Below are positions 9,958 to 18,888 of a stretch of 64,000 bases of DNA, in pieces. The notes beneath the pieces were generated by a model that was given only the letters and a program-made list of their open reading frames with translations, did not search any database and was not told the DNA's origin. The first letter of the stretch is position 1. Every line of letters starts with the position of its first letter. The DNA is from Paenibacillus sp. XY044. GTDB taxonomy: Bacteria > Bacillota > Bacilli > Paenibacillales > Paenibacillaceae. A program made the translations under genes and the position numbers. Location: positions 978,065-1,042,064 of the forward strand of contig NZ_NQMO01000001.1 of NCBI RefSeq assembly GCF_002257645.1, in the 5' to 3' direction.

Positions 9958-10090
9958 GCTCACGACCATATGTAACCAGACCTTATTCAACATCATAACA
10001 GAACCGAAAGAAACAGTCTATATTTTCAGCAGGGACTTGGGATATAGTTGGTGTTGCCGGCAATCCAATGATAGAAACGGGGAACGCAGA

Positions 10091-11062
10091 ATGGAATTCG
10101 CATGTCATATCTCTGAATCGGATTTAACGCATTATACCAAGCAGGTGTTCGGATCGGACTACGCCATCAGGGCAGTTACGCGTCTGAACGGAGGGGCCCA
10201 GAAAGTCGTTTATAAACTTCATTTTCAGAACGGTTTTGCCTGCATGCTGTACGTGTGGGATCTTACCATGAATTATTTCCGGGAAGAAATCGAACATTCG
10301 GGTACGGATATGTGGTCGTATGGGGCCGACTTTTTTGGCGCAAACAACCGATTATTAACCCAATTGGGCATTGCTACACCGGAGATGTATGACCTTAACC
10401 AGCAGCGCCAAAGGTATGCGTTTGATTATGCGCTGGTGGAATGTATTGAAGGCAGCAAAGCGGAAGACTATTTCGCACATCCGGATACCGCGGAAAAGCA
10501 GCGTCTGTTTCGGCGGATCGGGGAGGTGGTTGCCAAGCTGCACGGATACGAGAGGGAGGTACCCGGGCGTCCTGATCATATCCAACCTCCCCTGCAATCC
10601 TGCCAGCAGCAGCTGGTGGACAACGCGGTCAGGCAGCTGGATTATGCCGCTCCTCATATGCCCGAGATTTCAGCTGCTCAAGACCGGCTAATGTCCGTAC
10701 TACTCGAATCGTCGTCGCGGATTCATCCAAGGGCATCTTACGGATTGATTCATGGTGAGCTTGGGCCGGACCACATCTTAGTGAATTCGAATATGGAGCC
10801 CTATCTGATCGATATTGAGGGCATCACCTTTTTCGACATTGAACATGAGCACAGCTTCCTGGAGTTTCGGTTCGGGGAGCATTACCGATATTTTCGTCAT
10901 GAACATCTAGATCCCGATCGAATGGCCTTTTACCGCCTGCACCACCATATATCTCTGATCGGAGGAGGTTTAAAATTGCTTCACCGCGGTTTTCCCGACC
11001 GGCGGTTTGCCCAGGGCATCGTGGACCACCATTTAAGGTGTGCTCTGCAATACGTTCAATAA
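10091..11062 (+). CDS. Aminoglycoside-phosphotransferase-fold kinase, unusual catalytic motif
   Basis: A 323-aa protein of the APH/choline-kinase fold. N-lobe: TRLNGGAQKVVYKLHF (nucleotide loop and the Lys-bearing strand). The catalytic loop reads LIHGELGPDHILVN, where canonical enzymes have HGDxxxxN: the Asp is Glu and the Asn is His. The metal-binding segment is LIDIEG. These substitutions occur together in a subfamily I recall from Bacillota, so the protein may still be active, but its substrate is unlikely to be an aminoglycoside (inference). Start chosen at ATG 10091 behind GGGGA; upstream in-frame codons overlap the preceding terminator. Followed by a terminator at 11106. Confidence 0.82.
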   Translation: MEFACHISESDLTHYTKQVFGSDYAIRAVTRLNGGAQKVVYKLHFQNGFACMLYVWDLTMNYFREEIEHSGTDMWSYGADFFGANNRLLTQLGIATPEMYDLNQQRQRYAFDYALVECIEGSKAEDYFAHPDTAEKQRLFRRIGEVVAKLHGYEREVPGRPDHIQPPLQSCQQQLVDNAVRQLDYAAPHMPEISAAQDRLMSVLLESSSRIHPRASYGLIHGELGPDHILVNSNMEPYLIDIEGITFFDIEHEHSFLEFRFGEHYRYFRHEHLDPDRMAFYRLHHHISLIGGGLKLLHRGFPDRRFAQGIVDHHLRCALQYVQ

Positions 11063-11105
11063 ATGATTTAGGAGATCCCATGCCGGTCACATCCTAGTCA
11101 TTCTC

Positions 11106-11130
11106 AAAGCCTCTGTACAGAGGCTTTTTT
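11106..11130 (+). terminator. Intrinsic terminator after the kinase gene
   Basis: AAAGCCTCTG TA CAGAGGCTTT followed by TTTT: a perfect 10-bp stem with a 2-nt loop centre and a T-tail. Confidence 0.85.
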
Positions 11131-11254
11131 GCGTGGTACTCCCCGGCAGGCAAATTTTATGGTCCCGCGAGAGCTTCTCAGCCTGAATCAAGCCCTATGC
11201 AAGGGGATAACCTATACGTGCAAACATGTTAAATGAAGGAGGTGCAGGTCAAAC

Positions 11255-11500
11255 GTGAAGGATCTTCCACTCGCCCCCCACGAATCGCTGGATCTCCATG
11301 AAGTGCTGAATTTCAAGACACTATGTGCGGCAAAGTCCAAGCTGATGCAGGGGATCGTATTCGACCAGGAACTGAAGGCGCTTATGCAAAAAGACGTTGA
11401 ACAGTCCACGCAGGCTATAACTGAGCTGAAAGCGGTCTATGAAAGAGCCCCGTTTCAGGCCCCGGTTCCCGAAAGCGAGCCGACTCCCATTCTAAATTGA
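11255..11500 (+). CDS. yraG: Spore coat-associated small protein, YraG-like
   Basis: An 81-aa acidic protein ([26 protein letters not shown]) that begins a five-gene run whose order and sizes (81, 128, 379, 69, 101 aa) match B. subtilis yraG-yraF-adhB-yraE-yraD. It is clearly homologous to the 69-aa protein at 13070: both have the xLxLHE(V/I)xxFKT motif, then KSK(L/T)MQ, LK.(L/I)(M/L)Q(K/Q)D. The start is GTG with AAGGAGGT upstream. In B. subtilis this cluster is made late in the mother cell; the same timing is inferred here. A structural role in or around the spore coat is likely. Confidence 0.78.
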   Translation: MKDLPLAPHESLDLHEVLNFKTLCAAKSKLMQGIVFDQELKALMQKDVEQSTQAITELKAVYERAPFQAPVPESEPTPILN

Positions 11501-11513
11501 AGGTGATGTGCTG

Positions 11514-11900
11514 ATGAACAACGATAAGTTAGATCCGATCAATTCGCTCAACATGCCGGAAATGGCCGATATGACATTTGCCATGGATTTTCTGCTCCGG
11601 GCCAAGGAAGGGGTCCGCAATACCGCCGTTGCCCTGACCGAGACCGTATCGTCAGAAGCCAGGGAACTTCTCAAGAAGCAGTTAAAGCAGGGCATTGCCC
11701 TGCATCAGGAAATTACCGAGCTCATGATCCGCAAAAAATGGTTTCATCCGTATGAGCTGCACGAACAATATCAGCTGGACCAGCTGTCCGCCAAAAATAC
11801 GGCCATGATCGCCGAAATGAATCTGTTTCCGGAAGATACGTCGCGCAAAGGGATGTTCGACCGGACGCCGGATGAGCATATGGAGGGAAGCCGGGCATGA
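11514..11900 (+). CDS. yraF: CotF-family spore coat protein, YraF-like
   Basis: A 128-aa Coat_F (ferritin-like helical bundle) protein. Conserved stretch: [24 protein letters not shown], then a helix with [32 protein letters not shown]. It matches the 101-aa protein at 13276 nearly position by position (AMDFLVTAKSGVRNLAMAVTE; YHPFSVHEQFRVD). Starting at ATG 11514 gives good spacing to AGGTGA; GTG 11508 is a possible earlier start. The 3' end overlaps the next gene by 4 nt (ATGA), so translation is coupled. Role: mother-cell-made coat or exosporium component. Confidence 0.85.
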   Translation: MNNDKLDPINSLNMPEMADMTFAMDFLLRAKEGVRNTAVALTETVSSEARELLKKQLKQGIALHQEITELMIRKKWFHPYELHEQYQLDQLSAKNTAMIAEMNLFPEDTSRKGMFDRTPDEHMEGSRA

Positions 11901-13036
11901 TGAAAGCCGTTACGTACCAAGGGATCAAGAACGTCGTCGTCAAAGACGTCCCGGATCCGAAGATTCAAAAGCCGGACGACATGATCGTCAAGCTGACCAG
12001 CACCGCCATTTGCGGCTCAGATTTGCACCTGATCCATGGCATGATTCCCAATCTGCAGGAGGATTACGTCATTGGGCATGAGCCGATGGGGATCGTGGAG
12101 GAGGTCGGGCCCGAAGTTACCAAGCTGAAGAAAGGCGACCGCGTCATCATCCCGTTTACGATTGCCTGCGGCGAATGCTTTTATTGCAAAAATCATCTGG
12201 AAAGCCAGTGCGATAATTCCAATGATAACGGGGATATGGGCGCGTATTTCGGTTACTCGGGAACGACTGGCGGGTATCCGGGCGGGCAAGCCGAGTACTT
12301 GCGGGTTCCCTTCGCCAATTTCACGCACTTTAAAATTCCGGAAAGCAACGAGCAGCCGGATGAAAGCCTCGCATTGATCGCCGATGCGATGACGACCGCT
12401 TTTTGGAGCGTGGACAACGCGGGCGTGAAACAGGGCGATACCGTCATCGTGCTGGGCTGCGGTCCGGTGGGACTTCTTGCTCAAAAGTTCTGCTGGTTTA
12501 AAGGAGCGAAGCGGGTCATCGCCGTCGACTATGTGGATTACCGGCTGGAGCATGCCAAAAAGAACAATAACGTCGAGACCGTCAATTTCGCGCAGCATGA
12601 AAATGTCGGCAGCTACCTGAAGGAAATCACCAAAGGAGGAGCGGACGTCGTCATCGACGCGGTGGGCATGGACGGAAAAATGAGCGATCTCGAGTATCTG
12701 GCGAGCGGTCTGAAGCTGCAAGGCGGCACCATGAGCGCCATGGTTATCGCGTCCCAAGCGGTCCGCAAGGGCGGGACGATTCAAATTACCGGTGTATACG
12801 GCGGCCGTTACAACGGGTTCCCGCTGGGGGATATCATGGAGCGCAACGTGAACATCCGTTCCGGACAAGCACCGGTCATCCATTACATGCCGTACATGTA
12901 TGAATTGGTGACAACCGGGAAGGTCAACGTAGCCGATATCATTACGCACGTCATCCCGCTTAGCGAAGCCAAACGCGGTTACGAAATGTTCGATACCAAG
13001 ACGGACAACTGCATCAAAGTTATTTTAAAGCCGTAA
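11897..13036 (+). CDS. adhB: Zinc-dependent alcohol dehydrogenase, AdhB-like
   Basis: A 379-aa medium-chain dehydrogenase. Catalytic zinc ligands are in CGSDLHL (Cys near residue 38) and [12 protein letters not shown] (His near 61), with a [16 protein letters not shown] structural-zinc loop. The NAD-binding Rossmann motif is [12 protein letters not shown] (about 179-190), followed by an acidic residue in AVDYVDYR that favours NAD(H). It resembles the glutathione-independent formaldehyde dehydrogenase-like group. It sits between two coat-protein pairs, as in the B. subtilis yra cluster, which suggests expression in the sporulating mother cell; its substrate in the spore is not known. Confidence 0.92.
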   Translation: MMKAVTYQGIKNVVVKDVPDPKIQKPDDMIVKLTSTAICGSDLHLIHGMIPNLQEDYVIGHEPMGIVEEVGPEVTKLKKGDRVIIPFTIACGECFYCKNHLESQCDNSNDNGDMGAYFGYSGTTGGYPGGQAEYLRVPFANFTHFKIPESNEQPDESLALIADAMTTAFWSVDNAGVKQGDTVIVLGCGPVGLLAQKFCWFKGAKRVIAVDYVDYRLEHAKKNNNVETVNFAQHENVGSYLKEITKGGADVVIDAVGMDGKMSDLEYLASGLKLQGGTMSAMVIASQAVRKGGTIQITGVYGGRYNGFPLGDIMERNVNIRSGQAPVIHYMPYMYELVTTGKVNVADIITHVIPLSEAKRGYEMFDTKTDNCIKVILKP

Positions 13037-13069
13037 AGAGCTTGATTAAACGAGGGAGTGAAGTTCTAG

Positions 13070-13279
13070 ATGAATCCGACGTATGCAATGCATGAAGCCT
13101 TGGAGGTGCATGAGATCGCTGCCTTCAAGACCGTCTGCATGACGAAGTCCAAAACGATGCAGGCGCTGGTCACGGAGCCTGAGCTGAAGCTTATTCTTCA
13201 GCAGGATGCCGCCATGTCATCCGATCAGTTGGCCGAGCTCGCTGCGATCCTGGCCAAAGGAAAGGAGACGCTGCAATGA
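13070..13279 (+). CDS. yraE: Spore coat-associated small protein, YraE-like
   Basis: A 69-aa protein (MHEALEVHEIAAFKTVCMTKSKTMQALV) homologous to the 81-aa protein at 11255 and placed symmetrically on the other side of adhB. A GAGGGAGTG site precedes the ATG. Its end overlaps the next gene by 4 nt. Together they form the second copy of a small-protein/CotF pair. Confidence 0.8.
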   Translation: MNPTYAMHEALEVHEIAAFKTVCMTKSKTMQALVTEPELKLILQQDAAMSSDQLAELAAILAKGKETLQ

Positions 13280-13581
13280 ATCCCGTACTGGAATACATGA
13301 CCGGCATGAACAAATTGACCGACGATGTGATCGCCATGGACTTTCTGGTCACGGCCAAGAGCGGCGTCCGGAATTTGGCGATGGCCGTGACGGAATGCGT
13401 GACCCCTGAAATCAAGGGAGTACTTGAACGTCAATTGGAACAGGCGATCGATACGCATGAGAAGATCACCAAATATGCGATTGCCAAGGGACTATATCAC
13501 CCCTTTAGCGTGCATGAGCAGTTTCGCGTCGATCTGCAGCAGATTCAAACGGCGCAGAGTATACCTTTTCCCACGCCGTAA
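13276..13581 (+). CDS. yraD: CotF-family spore coat protein, YraD-like
   Basis: A 101-aa Coat_F protein: LTDDVIAMDFLVTAKSGVRN near residues 14-33, a central helix around RQLEQAIDTHEKITKYAIAKG, and YHPFSVHEQFRVDLQ at the end. Shorter at both ends than its paralogue at 11514. Translationally coupled to the small upstream gene (ATGA overlap). Last gene of the spore cluster; a terminator follows at 13632. Confidence 0.85.
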   Translation: MNPVLEYMTGMNKLTDDVIAMDFLVTAKSGVRNLAMAVTECVTPEIKGVLERQLEQAIDTHEKITKYAIAKGLYHPFSVHEQFRVDLQQIQTAQSIPFPTP

Positions 13582-13631
13582 CCTCCTGAACATCATCAGC
13601 ATGCTTACCAATAACCACACACAGACTAGAG

Positions 13632-13661
13632 AAAGCCGGCTGTTGTCATGCAGCCGGTTTT
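13632..13661 (+). terminator. Terminator of the spore coat cluster
   Basis: AAAGCCGGCTG (13632-13642) pairs with CAGCCGGTTTT (13651-13661) around an 8-nt loop, with one bulged G. Confidence 0.75.
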
Positions 13662-13741
13662 GTTAAGATTATTCATGATTTATCCTGATTCCGGGCATGT
13701 TAGCCATATGACTAGTTTGTCTGAAAGGGGCAGTGCGTACA

Positions 13742-15745
13742 TTGGAACTGTTATTGATGATCATCGTTCTACTTATTCTGATCGGCATATCGAACATTAT
13801 CAATCACTTTATCCCGGCGGTTCCGGTTCCGCTGATCCAGATTGCGCTGGGCGTTGCGGTCACGTACATACCGGGCATGCATCACGTACCGCTGAACCCG
13901 GAATTGTTCCTGCTTCTGTTCATCGCACCGCTCCTCTTTAATGATGGCAAAATAACACCTCGCGACGAGTTATGGCAGCTGCGGTCGTTCATTCTGCTGC
14001 TGGCCCTCGGCCTCGTCTTTGCTACCGTGCTGATTGCAGGACCATTCATTCACTGGCTTATTCCGGCCATCCCGCTGTCGGCGGCATTTGCGCTGGCGGC
14101 CATTCTGTCTCCGACCGATGCGGTGGCCGTCAGCTCGCTGTCCGGCCGGGTGAAGCTCCCGGGCCGCATCATGCGTTTGCTCGAAGGCGAGGCGCTGATG
14201 AACGATGCCTCCGGCCTGGTCGCGTTTAATTTTGCCATTGCCGCGACGGTCACGGGTCATTTCTCCCTGCCGCGGGCGATCGGAAGCTTTGTGGTGATCG
14301 CAGTCGGCGGCATTGTGGTCGGGGCTCTGCTCGGCTTCCTGGCAATTTGGCTCCGCATGCTGCTGCGGAGGCTTGGGATGGAAGATGTCACTTTACATAT
14401 GCTGATTATCATTCTGACACCGTTCCTCATCTACTGGATCGCTGAGGAATTTCACGTATCCGGCATTTTGGCCGTCGTTGCGGCCGGCGTAACCCATGCG
14501 ATCGAACGGGACCGTTTTAAGGCGGGTTCGGCGCGCCTGCGCATCGTTTCTGACAGCACATGGTCGGTCATCCTGTTCTCCTTAAACGGTCTCGTGTTTT
14601 TGCTGCTTGGACTCGAAATTCCCGGCGTCATCCGGACCGTGTGGCAGGACAAGGCATACAACAACGGCCAATCCATTGCCTATATCATTCTGATTACGCT
14701 GGTACTGATGATCCTTCGCTTTGTGTGGGTATGGGCATCCAACCGCCAATTCCGGTCCGCCGTGTTGACGGCGCTGTCCGGGGTCCGGGGGGCCTTGACG
14801 CTGTCGGCAGCTTTCTCCATTCCGTTGACACTGGCCGACAACAGTCCTTTTCCCGAACGGGACTTGATTCTGTTCATCTGTTCGGGCGTCATTCTGCTGA
14901 CCCTGATCACTGCCAGCGTTCTGCTGCCCATCTTGACCCGCGGTCCACAGGTGGATCCCGCTCTCGCAGAGGACGCCGAGAGACAAGCACGCATCCGTGT
15001 GATTGAGGCAGGTCTCCGAACGGTCAAAGAGGAGAAAAATGATGAAAACCGGCAGCAGGCCATCGAGCTGATCGCCGCTTATTCCCGCAGGCTTCAGATG
15101 TGCAGATTCAGAGATCGGGCCGAAATGAACAGATTATGGAAAGAAGCTGCGGAGATTCGGCTGGAGGCGCTTGAGGCGGAGAAGGAAACCGCGGATCGGT
15201 GGCTGGAGGAAGAGCGAATATCGCCGAAGCTGGCGGATCGGTTCAAGGCCTCGATTTCGCGGGTAGAACTGCTGCTGTCCACCCGGCTGAAGGTGAAGAA
15301 GCTGCTCATCGTCGCATGGTCGGCGGTTTCCCGGCTGTTTCAAGGCGGCAAGCACAAAAAAGCCCGCATGACGCCTGATCACCCGAAGTGGAATGCGTAT
15401 AAGGCGCTAAAGCTGGAAGCGATCCGGGATGCGATTGAGCGGGTCAAGGGACTGGAGACAGGGGGCAACCGGGATACGATCTCTATGATTATTGCCGATT
15501 ACCGGGGGCTGGAACTACATCTGACGCAGGACGCTACACAAGAGGAGCGTGCTGAGGAGATGGATGCTATTCGCCGGGAGCTCGAGCTAAAAGCCATCCA
15601 GTCGGAGCGCAACGAAATTCAAAGGCTGTTCGAAACTGGAGAGATCAGCCGGGCGCTGGCCAACAATTTAAGACTGGACGTTAACTATCACGAGGCGCAT
15701 CTGTTTGAGTCGCAAACCGTCCATGAGGAAGACGTCGGGCATTAG
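13742..15745 (+). CDS. Na+/H+ (monovalent cation/proton) antiporter, CPA1 family
   Basis: A 667-aa membrane antiporter: about 12 helices in residues 1-410, then a long charged cytoplasmic tail rich in coiled-coil-like helices (about 410-667). Transport-core motifs are AAILSPTDAVAVSSLSG and LLEGEALMNDASGLVAFNFA, typical of CPA1 exchangers of the NhaK/YvgP type. TTG 13742 is chosen as the start (AAAGGGG 11 nt upstream; protein begins MELLLMII like its family); GTG 13733 would be only 2 nt from the ribosome site. Role: pH and sodium/potassium homeostasis. Monocistronic. Confidence 0.9.
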   Translation: MELLLMIIVLLILIGISNIINHFIPAVPVPLIQIALGVAVTYIPGMHHVPLNPELFLLLFIAPLLFNDGKITPRDELWQLRSFILLLALGLVFATVLIAGPFIHWLIPAIPLSAAFALAAILSPTDAVAVSSLSGRVKLPGRIMRLLEGEALMNDASGLVAFNFAIAATVTGHFSLPRAIGSFVVIAVGGIVVGALLGFLAIWLRMLLRRLGMEDVTLHMLIIILTPFLIYWIAEEFHVSGILAVVAAGVTHAIERDRFKAGSARLRIVSDSTWSVILFSLNGLVFLLLGLEIPGVIRTVWQDKAYNNGQSIAYIILITLVLMILRFVWVWASNRQFRSAVLTALSGVRGALTLSAAFSIPLTLADNSPFPERDLILFICSGVILLTLITASVLLPILTRGPQVDPALAEDAERQARIRVIEAGLRTVKEEKNDENRQQAIELIAAYSRRLQMCRFRDRAEMNRLWKEAAEIRLEALEAEKETADRWLEEERISPKLADRFKASISRVELLLSTRLKVKKLLIVAWSAVSRLFQGGKHKKARMTPDHPKWNAYKALKLEAIRDAIERVKGLETGGNRDTISMIIADYRGLELHLTQDATQEERAEEMDAIRRELELKAIQSERNEIQRLFETGEISRALANNLRLDVNYHEAHLFESQTVHEEDVGH

Positions 15746-15825
15746 ACTGTAACAATGGATCGATTGCTGGCGTATCCACACTTCTTATATAATCGGATAA
15801 GGTTATATGATCAGGAGGGGATGTC

Positions 15826-16602
15826 ATGCCGGAAGTTATCATTCATGGAATCAGACTTTATTATGAAGAAGCTGGAAGCGGGTACCCGCTGATTCTGCTT
15901 CATGGACTGGGACAAAATATCGAATCGCTCCGCAATGAAATTCTGGAGTTCCAGCGGGACTTTCGTGTCATTGCACTAGATTCTCGGGGGCACGGAAGAT
16001 CGGCCAAACCCGATCGTTATTCGCTGGATGACCATATCCGGGATACCATTGCATGGATGGATCATATGGGGATCGACCAGGCTTACATAATGGGTGGATC
16101 GATGGGGAGTTACATCGCACAAGGCGTGGCCATTAAGGTGCCTGAACGCGTGAAAAAGCTGGTACTGGTTTCCGCGAAACCGAACGGGTTAACCTCATCG
16201 ATGGTGAGGCTGTACGCCGAGCATGCGGATGAGCTGGTAGGAATGACTGAGGAGCAGAAGCAGCAGCACATGTTCCGCTATATTTTTCATAATCGGGTTC
16301 TGGCAGGGAAATGGATACGAGAAGCAAACGAGGCAGGACATGTCCTTACGGGAAAAGAACAGGAAGCTGCAAATCAGGCGCTTGAAGGGTTTGACTTCAG
16401 GGCCGATTTGCCGTTAGTCACGGCGCTAACCCTCTTAATCAGCGGCAAATACGACGGAGTGAACCCGCCGGAACAAGCCGAGGAAATTCAAAGGCTTATT
16501 CAGGGATCCGAATTGCTGGTGTTCGAACACTCCGGCCATGCGCCAAATGCGGAGGAACCGGAACGATTTATTGAGACGGTGAGAAGATTTCTGCTGGACT
16601 GA
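15826..16602 (+). CDS. Alpha/beta hydrolase
   Basis: A 258-aa soluble alpha/beta hydrolase. Oxyanion motif LLHGLGQN near residue 24-31, nucleophile elbow GGSMGS (Ser near 94), acid in ISGKYDGVN and catalytic His in FEHSGHAPNAEEPERF near the end. It resembles 3-oxoadipate enol-lactonase/BioH-like hydrolases, but no catabolic neighbours support that. AGGAGGGG lies before the ATG. A terminator follows at 16645. Confidence 0.9.
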   Translation: MPEVIIHGIRLYYEEAGSGYPLILLHGLGQNIESLRNEILEFQRDFRVIALDSRGHGRSAKPDRYSLDDHIRDTIAWMDHMGIDQAYIMGGSMGSYIAQGVAIKVPERVKKLVLVSAKPNGLTSSMVRLYAEHADELVGMTEEQKQQHMFRYIFHNRVLAGKWIREANEAGHVLTGKEQEAANQALEGFDFRADLPLVTALTLLISGKYDGVNPPEQAEEIQRLIQGSELLVFEHSGHAPNAEEPERFIETVRRFLLD

Positions 16603-16644
16603 TTACAACCATTGATTATGACGATCAAGACTAATTCATCCTTG

Positions 16645-16667
16645 AACCCGTGCGCGGCACGGGTTTT
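16645..16667 (+). terminator. Intrinsic terminator after the hydrolase
   Basis: AACCCGTGC GCG GCACGGGTT followed by TTTT: a perfect 9-bp stem. Confidence 0.85.
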
Positions 16668-16774
16668 TTCGATATGATAGGGGGAGTCCCGGTGATCAGG
16701 TTGTCTTAACCCGCGGGATATGAGAAAGTAAGTGACAAATGAACTTTTATATAGGGAATCGGGGTTGAAGAATC

Positions 16775-17533
16775 ATGTTACATAAATTCGGATTTTCACA
16801 ATACGAAAGCAAGGTTTACGAGGCGTTGGCATCGACAGTACAGCCCATGGACGCCACGATGATCGTCAAGCGATCCGGCGTGCCCAAGGCGAAAATATAC
16901 GAAGTGATCTCCCGGATGGTGGAGAAGGGAATGGTGCTGGAATCGGTTTCGGAAAAAAAGAAGCTGTATACCGCACTGCCTCTATCACTCGTCATTGAGA
17001 AATTAAGTGCAGAGTTTCAGTCGGACATTCAGGAGCTGGAGCAGCATAAGGTCCAGAAGGCGATCATCGACGACCATGTATGGAGCTTGAAAGCAGACAC
17101 CTCGATCGGGTCTCAGCTGAAACAGTTGATGGAAAATGCGGAGCGCTCGATTCGGTTTTCGGCATGGGAGGACGATTTTCACCGGTATTTGCCTATCCTG
17201 CTGGAGAAGCAAATGGATGGTGTCAAGGTGGAAGGCGTCGTAATCGGCGATACGCCTGATGGCCTGCCTCAAATCGTTCCGATGAAGCCAAGCGAGCAGC
17301 ATGTGATGCTGGAACCTTTCAGGCTGCTGATCGTCGATGACCGGGAGGTCGTATTCGCCGGCGTGGAGAATGATTCATGGCAGGCGATCAAGACCCAGTC
17401 GCAGCCATTTGTGCGTGTGTTTACGGACTATTTCCATCACGATTTGCTCCTGGCGAAAATAACAGGCAAGTACAGTGATATTTTGCTGAACGACGAGGAG
17501 ATTATGACGGAATTGCTTCAATTAAAATATTAA
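16775..17533 (+). CDS. TrmB family transcriptional regulator
   Basis: A 252-aa regulator. N-terminal winged HTH of TrmB type (about residues 1-75): FGFSQYESKVYEAL, VKRSGVPKAKIYEVISRMVEKGMV. The C-terminal part (about 100-250) is the phospholipase-D-like regulator domain (IRFSAWEDDFHRYL, LLIVDDREVVFAG). In archaea and Bacillota these sense sugars or control neighbouring transporters; here the next gene is an MFS exporter (17689) in the same direction beyond a terminator, a plausible target by context only. Confidence 0.87.
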   Translation: MLHKFGFSQYESKVYEALASTVQPMDATMIVKRSGVPKAKIYEVISRMVEKGMVLESVSEKKKLYTALPLSLVIEKLSAEFQSDIQELEQHKVQKAIIDDHVWSLKADTSIGSQLKQLMENAERSIRFSAWEDDFHRYLPILLEKQMDGVKVEGVVIGDTPDGLPQIVPMKPSEQHVMLEPFRLLIVDDREVVFAGVENDSWQAIKTQSQPFVRVFTDYFHHDLLLAKITGKYSDILLNDEEIMTELLQLKY

Positions 17534-17544
17534 ATGCTCTTCCG

Positions 17545-17577
17545 AAAACGGTTGGATCCGGATCCATCCGTTTTTTT
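17545..17577 (+). terminator. Intrinsic terminator of the TrmB gene
   Basis: AAACGGTTGGATCC / GGATCCATCCGTTT arms with one internal mismatch and a TTTTTTT tail. Confidence 0.8.
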
Positions 17578-17688
17578 CTATGCAAAAAATAGGGGTTGAT
17601 CCTTAAGTTTTAATAGGTTACCATTGCAGTAGTAACCAAATGCAGATGACGAACATAGAGATATCAACAGAGGGGAGTTAGAAGCTGC

Positions 17689-18873
17689 ATGAATTTTAAA
17701 ATTTACATTTTGGCGATCGCCTGCTTTGTGACCGGAATGGTGGAGCTGATCGTCGGGGGGATGCTGGATCTGGTTTCATCGGATTTTCATATTTCGGTGA
17801 GCACTGCCGGGCAGTTGATCACTTTATATTCCGTGGTGTTTGCCGTATCGGGACCGGTGCTGCTGACGGCCGCTTCGAGGGTCGAACGTAAAATGTTGTA
17901 TCAATGCGCGCTGCTGGTTTTCATTGCCGGCAATGTGCTTTCGGTCGTCAGCCCGAATTTTACGACAATGGTCATCGCTAGAATTTTATCGGCGGCCAGC
18001 GCGGCGCTCATCACGGTGCTGTCCATCACGATGGCTTCCCAGATGGCGGAACCGGCGTACCGGGCCCGGGCGATCGGCGTTATCTTTATGGGGGTCAGCG
18101 GCTCCCTCGTACTTGGCGTACCGGTGGGCATGATGCTGGGCAACGCTTTTGGTTGGCGAGCTCCGTTTGTCATGATTTCCATATTGGCCGTCATTTCGCT
18201 CATCGCGGTAAAGATATTTATTGCCAAGACGCCTGCCAGTGAGACGGTGCCGCTGCGCAAGCAGCTGGCTTCCTTGAAAAACGGCAAAATCATTTTCGGC
18301 CAGCTGATTACGATTTTGATGCTGACGGGTCACCTGACCCTGTATGCTTATTTGACGCCGTTTCTGCAGGAAATGCTGCACTTAAGTCCTTCCATGCTCA
18401 GCCTGTTTTACTTTATTTTTGGCATTGCAGCCGTCTTGGGCGGCGGGGCAGGGGGCTGGGTCACCGACCGGTTTGGAGCTGAGAAAAGCATTCTTACGAT
18501 TGTCAGCGTGTTTGCCGTAGCCATGCTGCTGATGCCGATATCGACGGTTTCGGTGTATGTCTGCCTGATCGTGATGATCGTATGGAGCATGCTCAGCTGG
18601 TCGATCTCGCCTTCGATGCAGAGCTACCTGATCAAAGCGGCGCCGGAGTCGCCGGACATCCAGCAGAGCTTGAACAGCTCGGCATCCCATATCGGTATTG
18701 CGCTGGGCTCGGCGATTGGGGGCATCGTGATTAACGAATCGTCTGTGTATTACAACGCATGGGTTGGCGTGGTTTTTGTCTTGCTCGCATTGGGATCTGC
18801 GGTGCTGTCGATTACATGGAAAAAGCGCCGCTCCCCCTCCAGTGCGGCAGCGGGCGTTCAGGAAACATCATGA
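17689..18873 (+). CDS. MFS transporter, drug/arabinose efflux type (DHA1)
   Basis: A 394-aa major-facilitator permease with 12 predicted helices. It opens with MNFKIYILAIACFVTGMVELIVGGMLD, characteristic of the AraJ/YdhP efflux group, and has ARAIGVIFMGVSGSLVLGVPVG in helix 5 (antiporter motif C region) and GGWVTDRFGAEKS in the loop 8-9 motif A position. AGAGGGGAG precedes the ATG. Likely proton-coupled export of a drug, sugar or metabolite. A small frame with its own ribosome site follows after 15 bp (18889). Confidence 0.9.
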   Translation: MNFKIYILAIACFVTGMVELIVGGMLDLVSSDFHISVSTAGQLITLYSVVFAVSGPVLLTAASRVERKMLYQCALLVFIAGNVLSVVSPNFTTMVIARILSAASAALITVLSITMASQMAEPAYRARAIGVIFMGVSGSLVLGVPVGMMLGNAFGWRAPFVMISILAVISLIAVKIFIAKTPASETVPLRKQLASLKNGKIIFGQLITILMLTGHLTLYAYLTPFLQEMLHLSPSMLSLFYFIFGIAAVLGGGAGGWVTDRFGAEKSILTIVSVFAVAMLLMPISTVSVYVCLIVMIVWSMLSWSISPSMQSYLIKAAPESPDIQQSLNSSASHIGIALGSAIGGIVINESSVYYNAWVGVVFVLLALGSAVLSITWKKRRSPSSAAAGVQETS

Positions 18874-18888
18874 TGGAGGTGAATTCCG

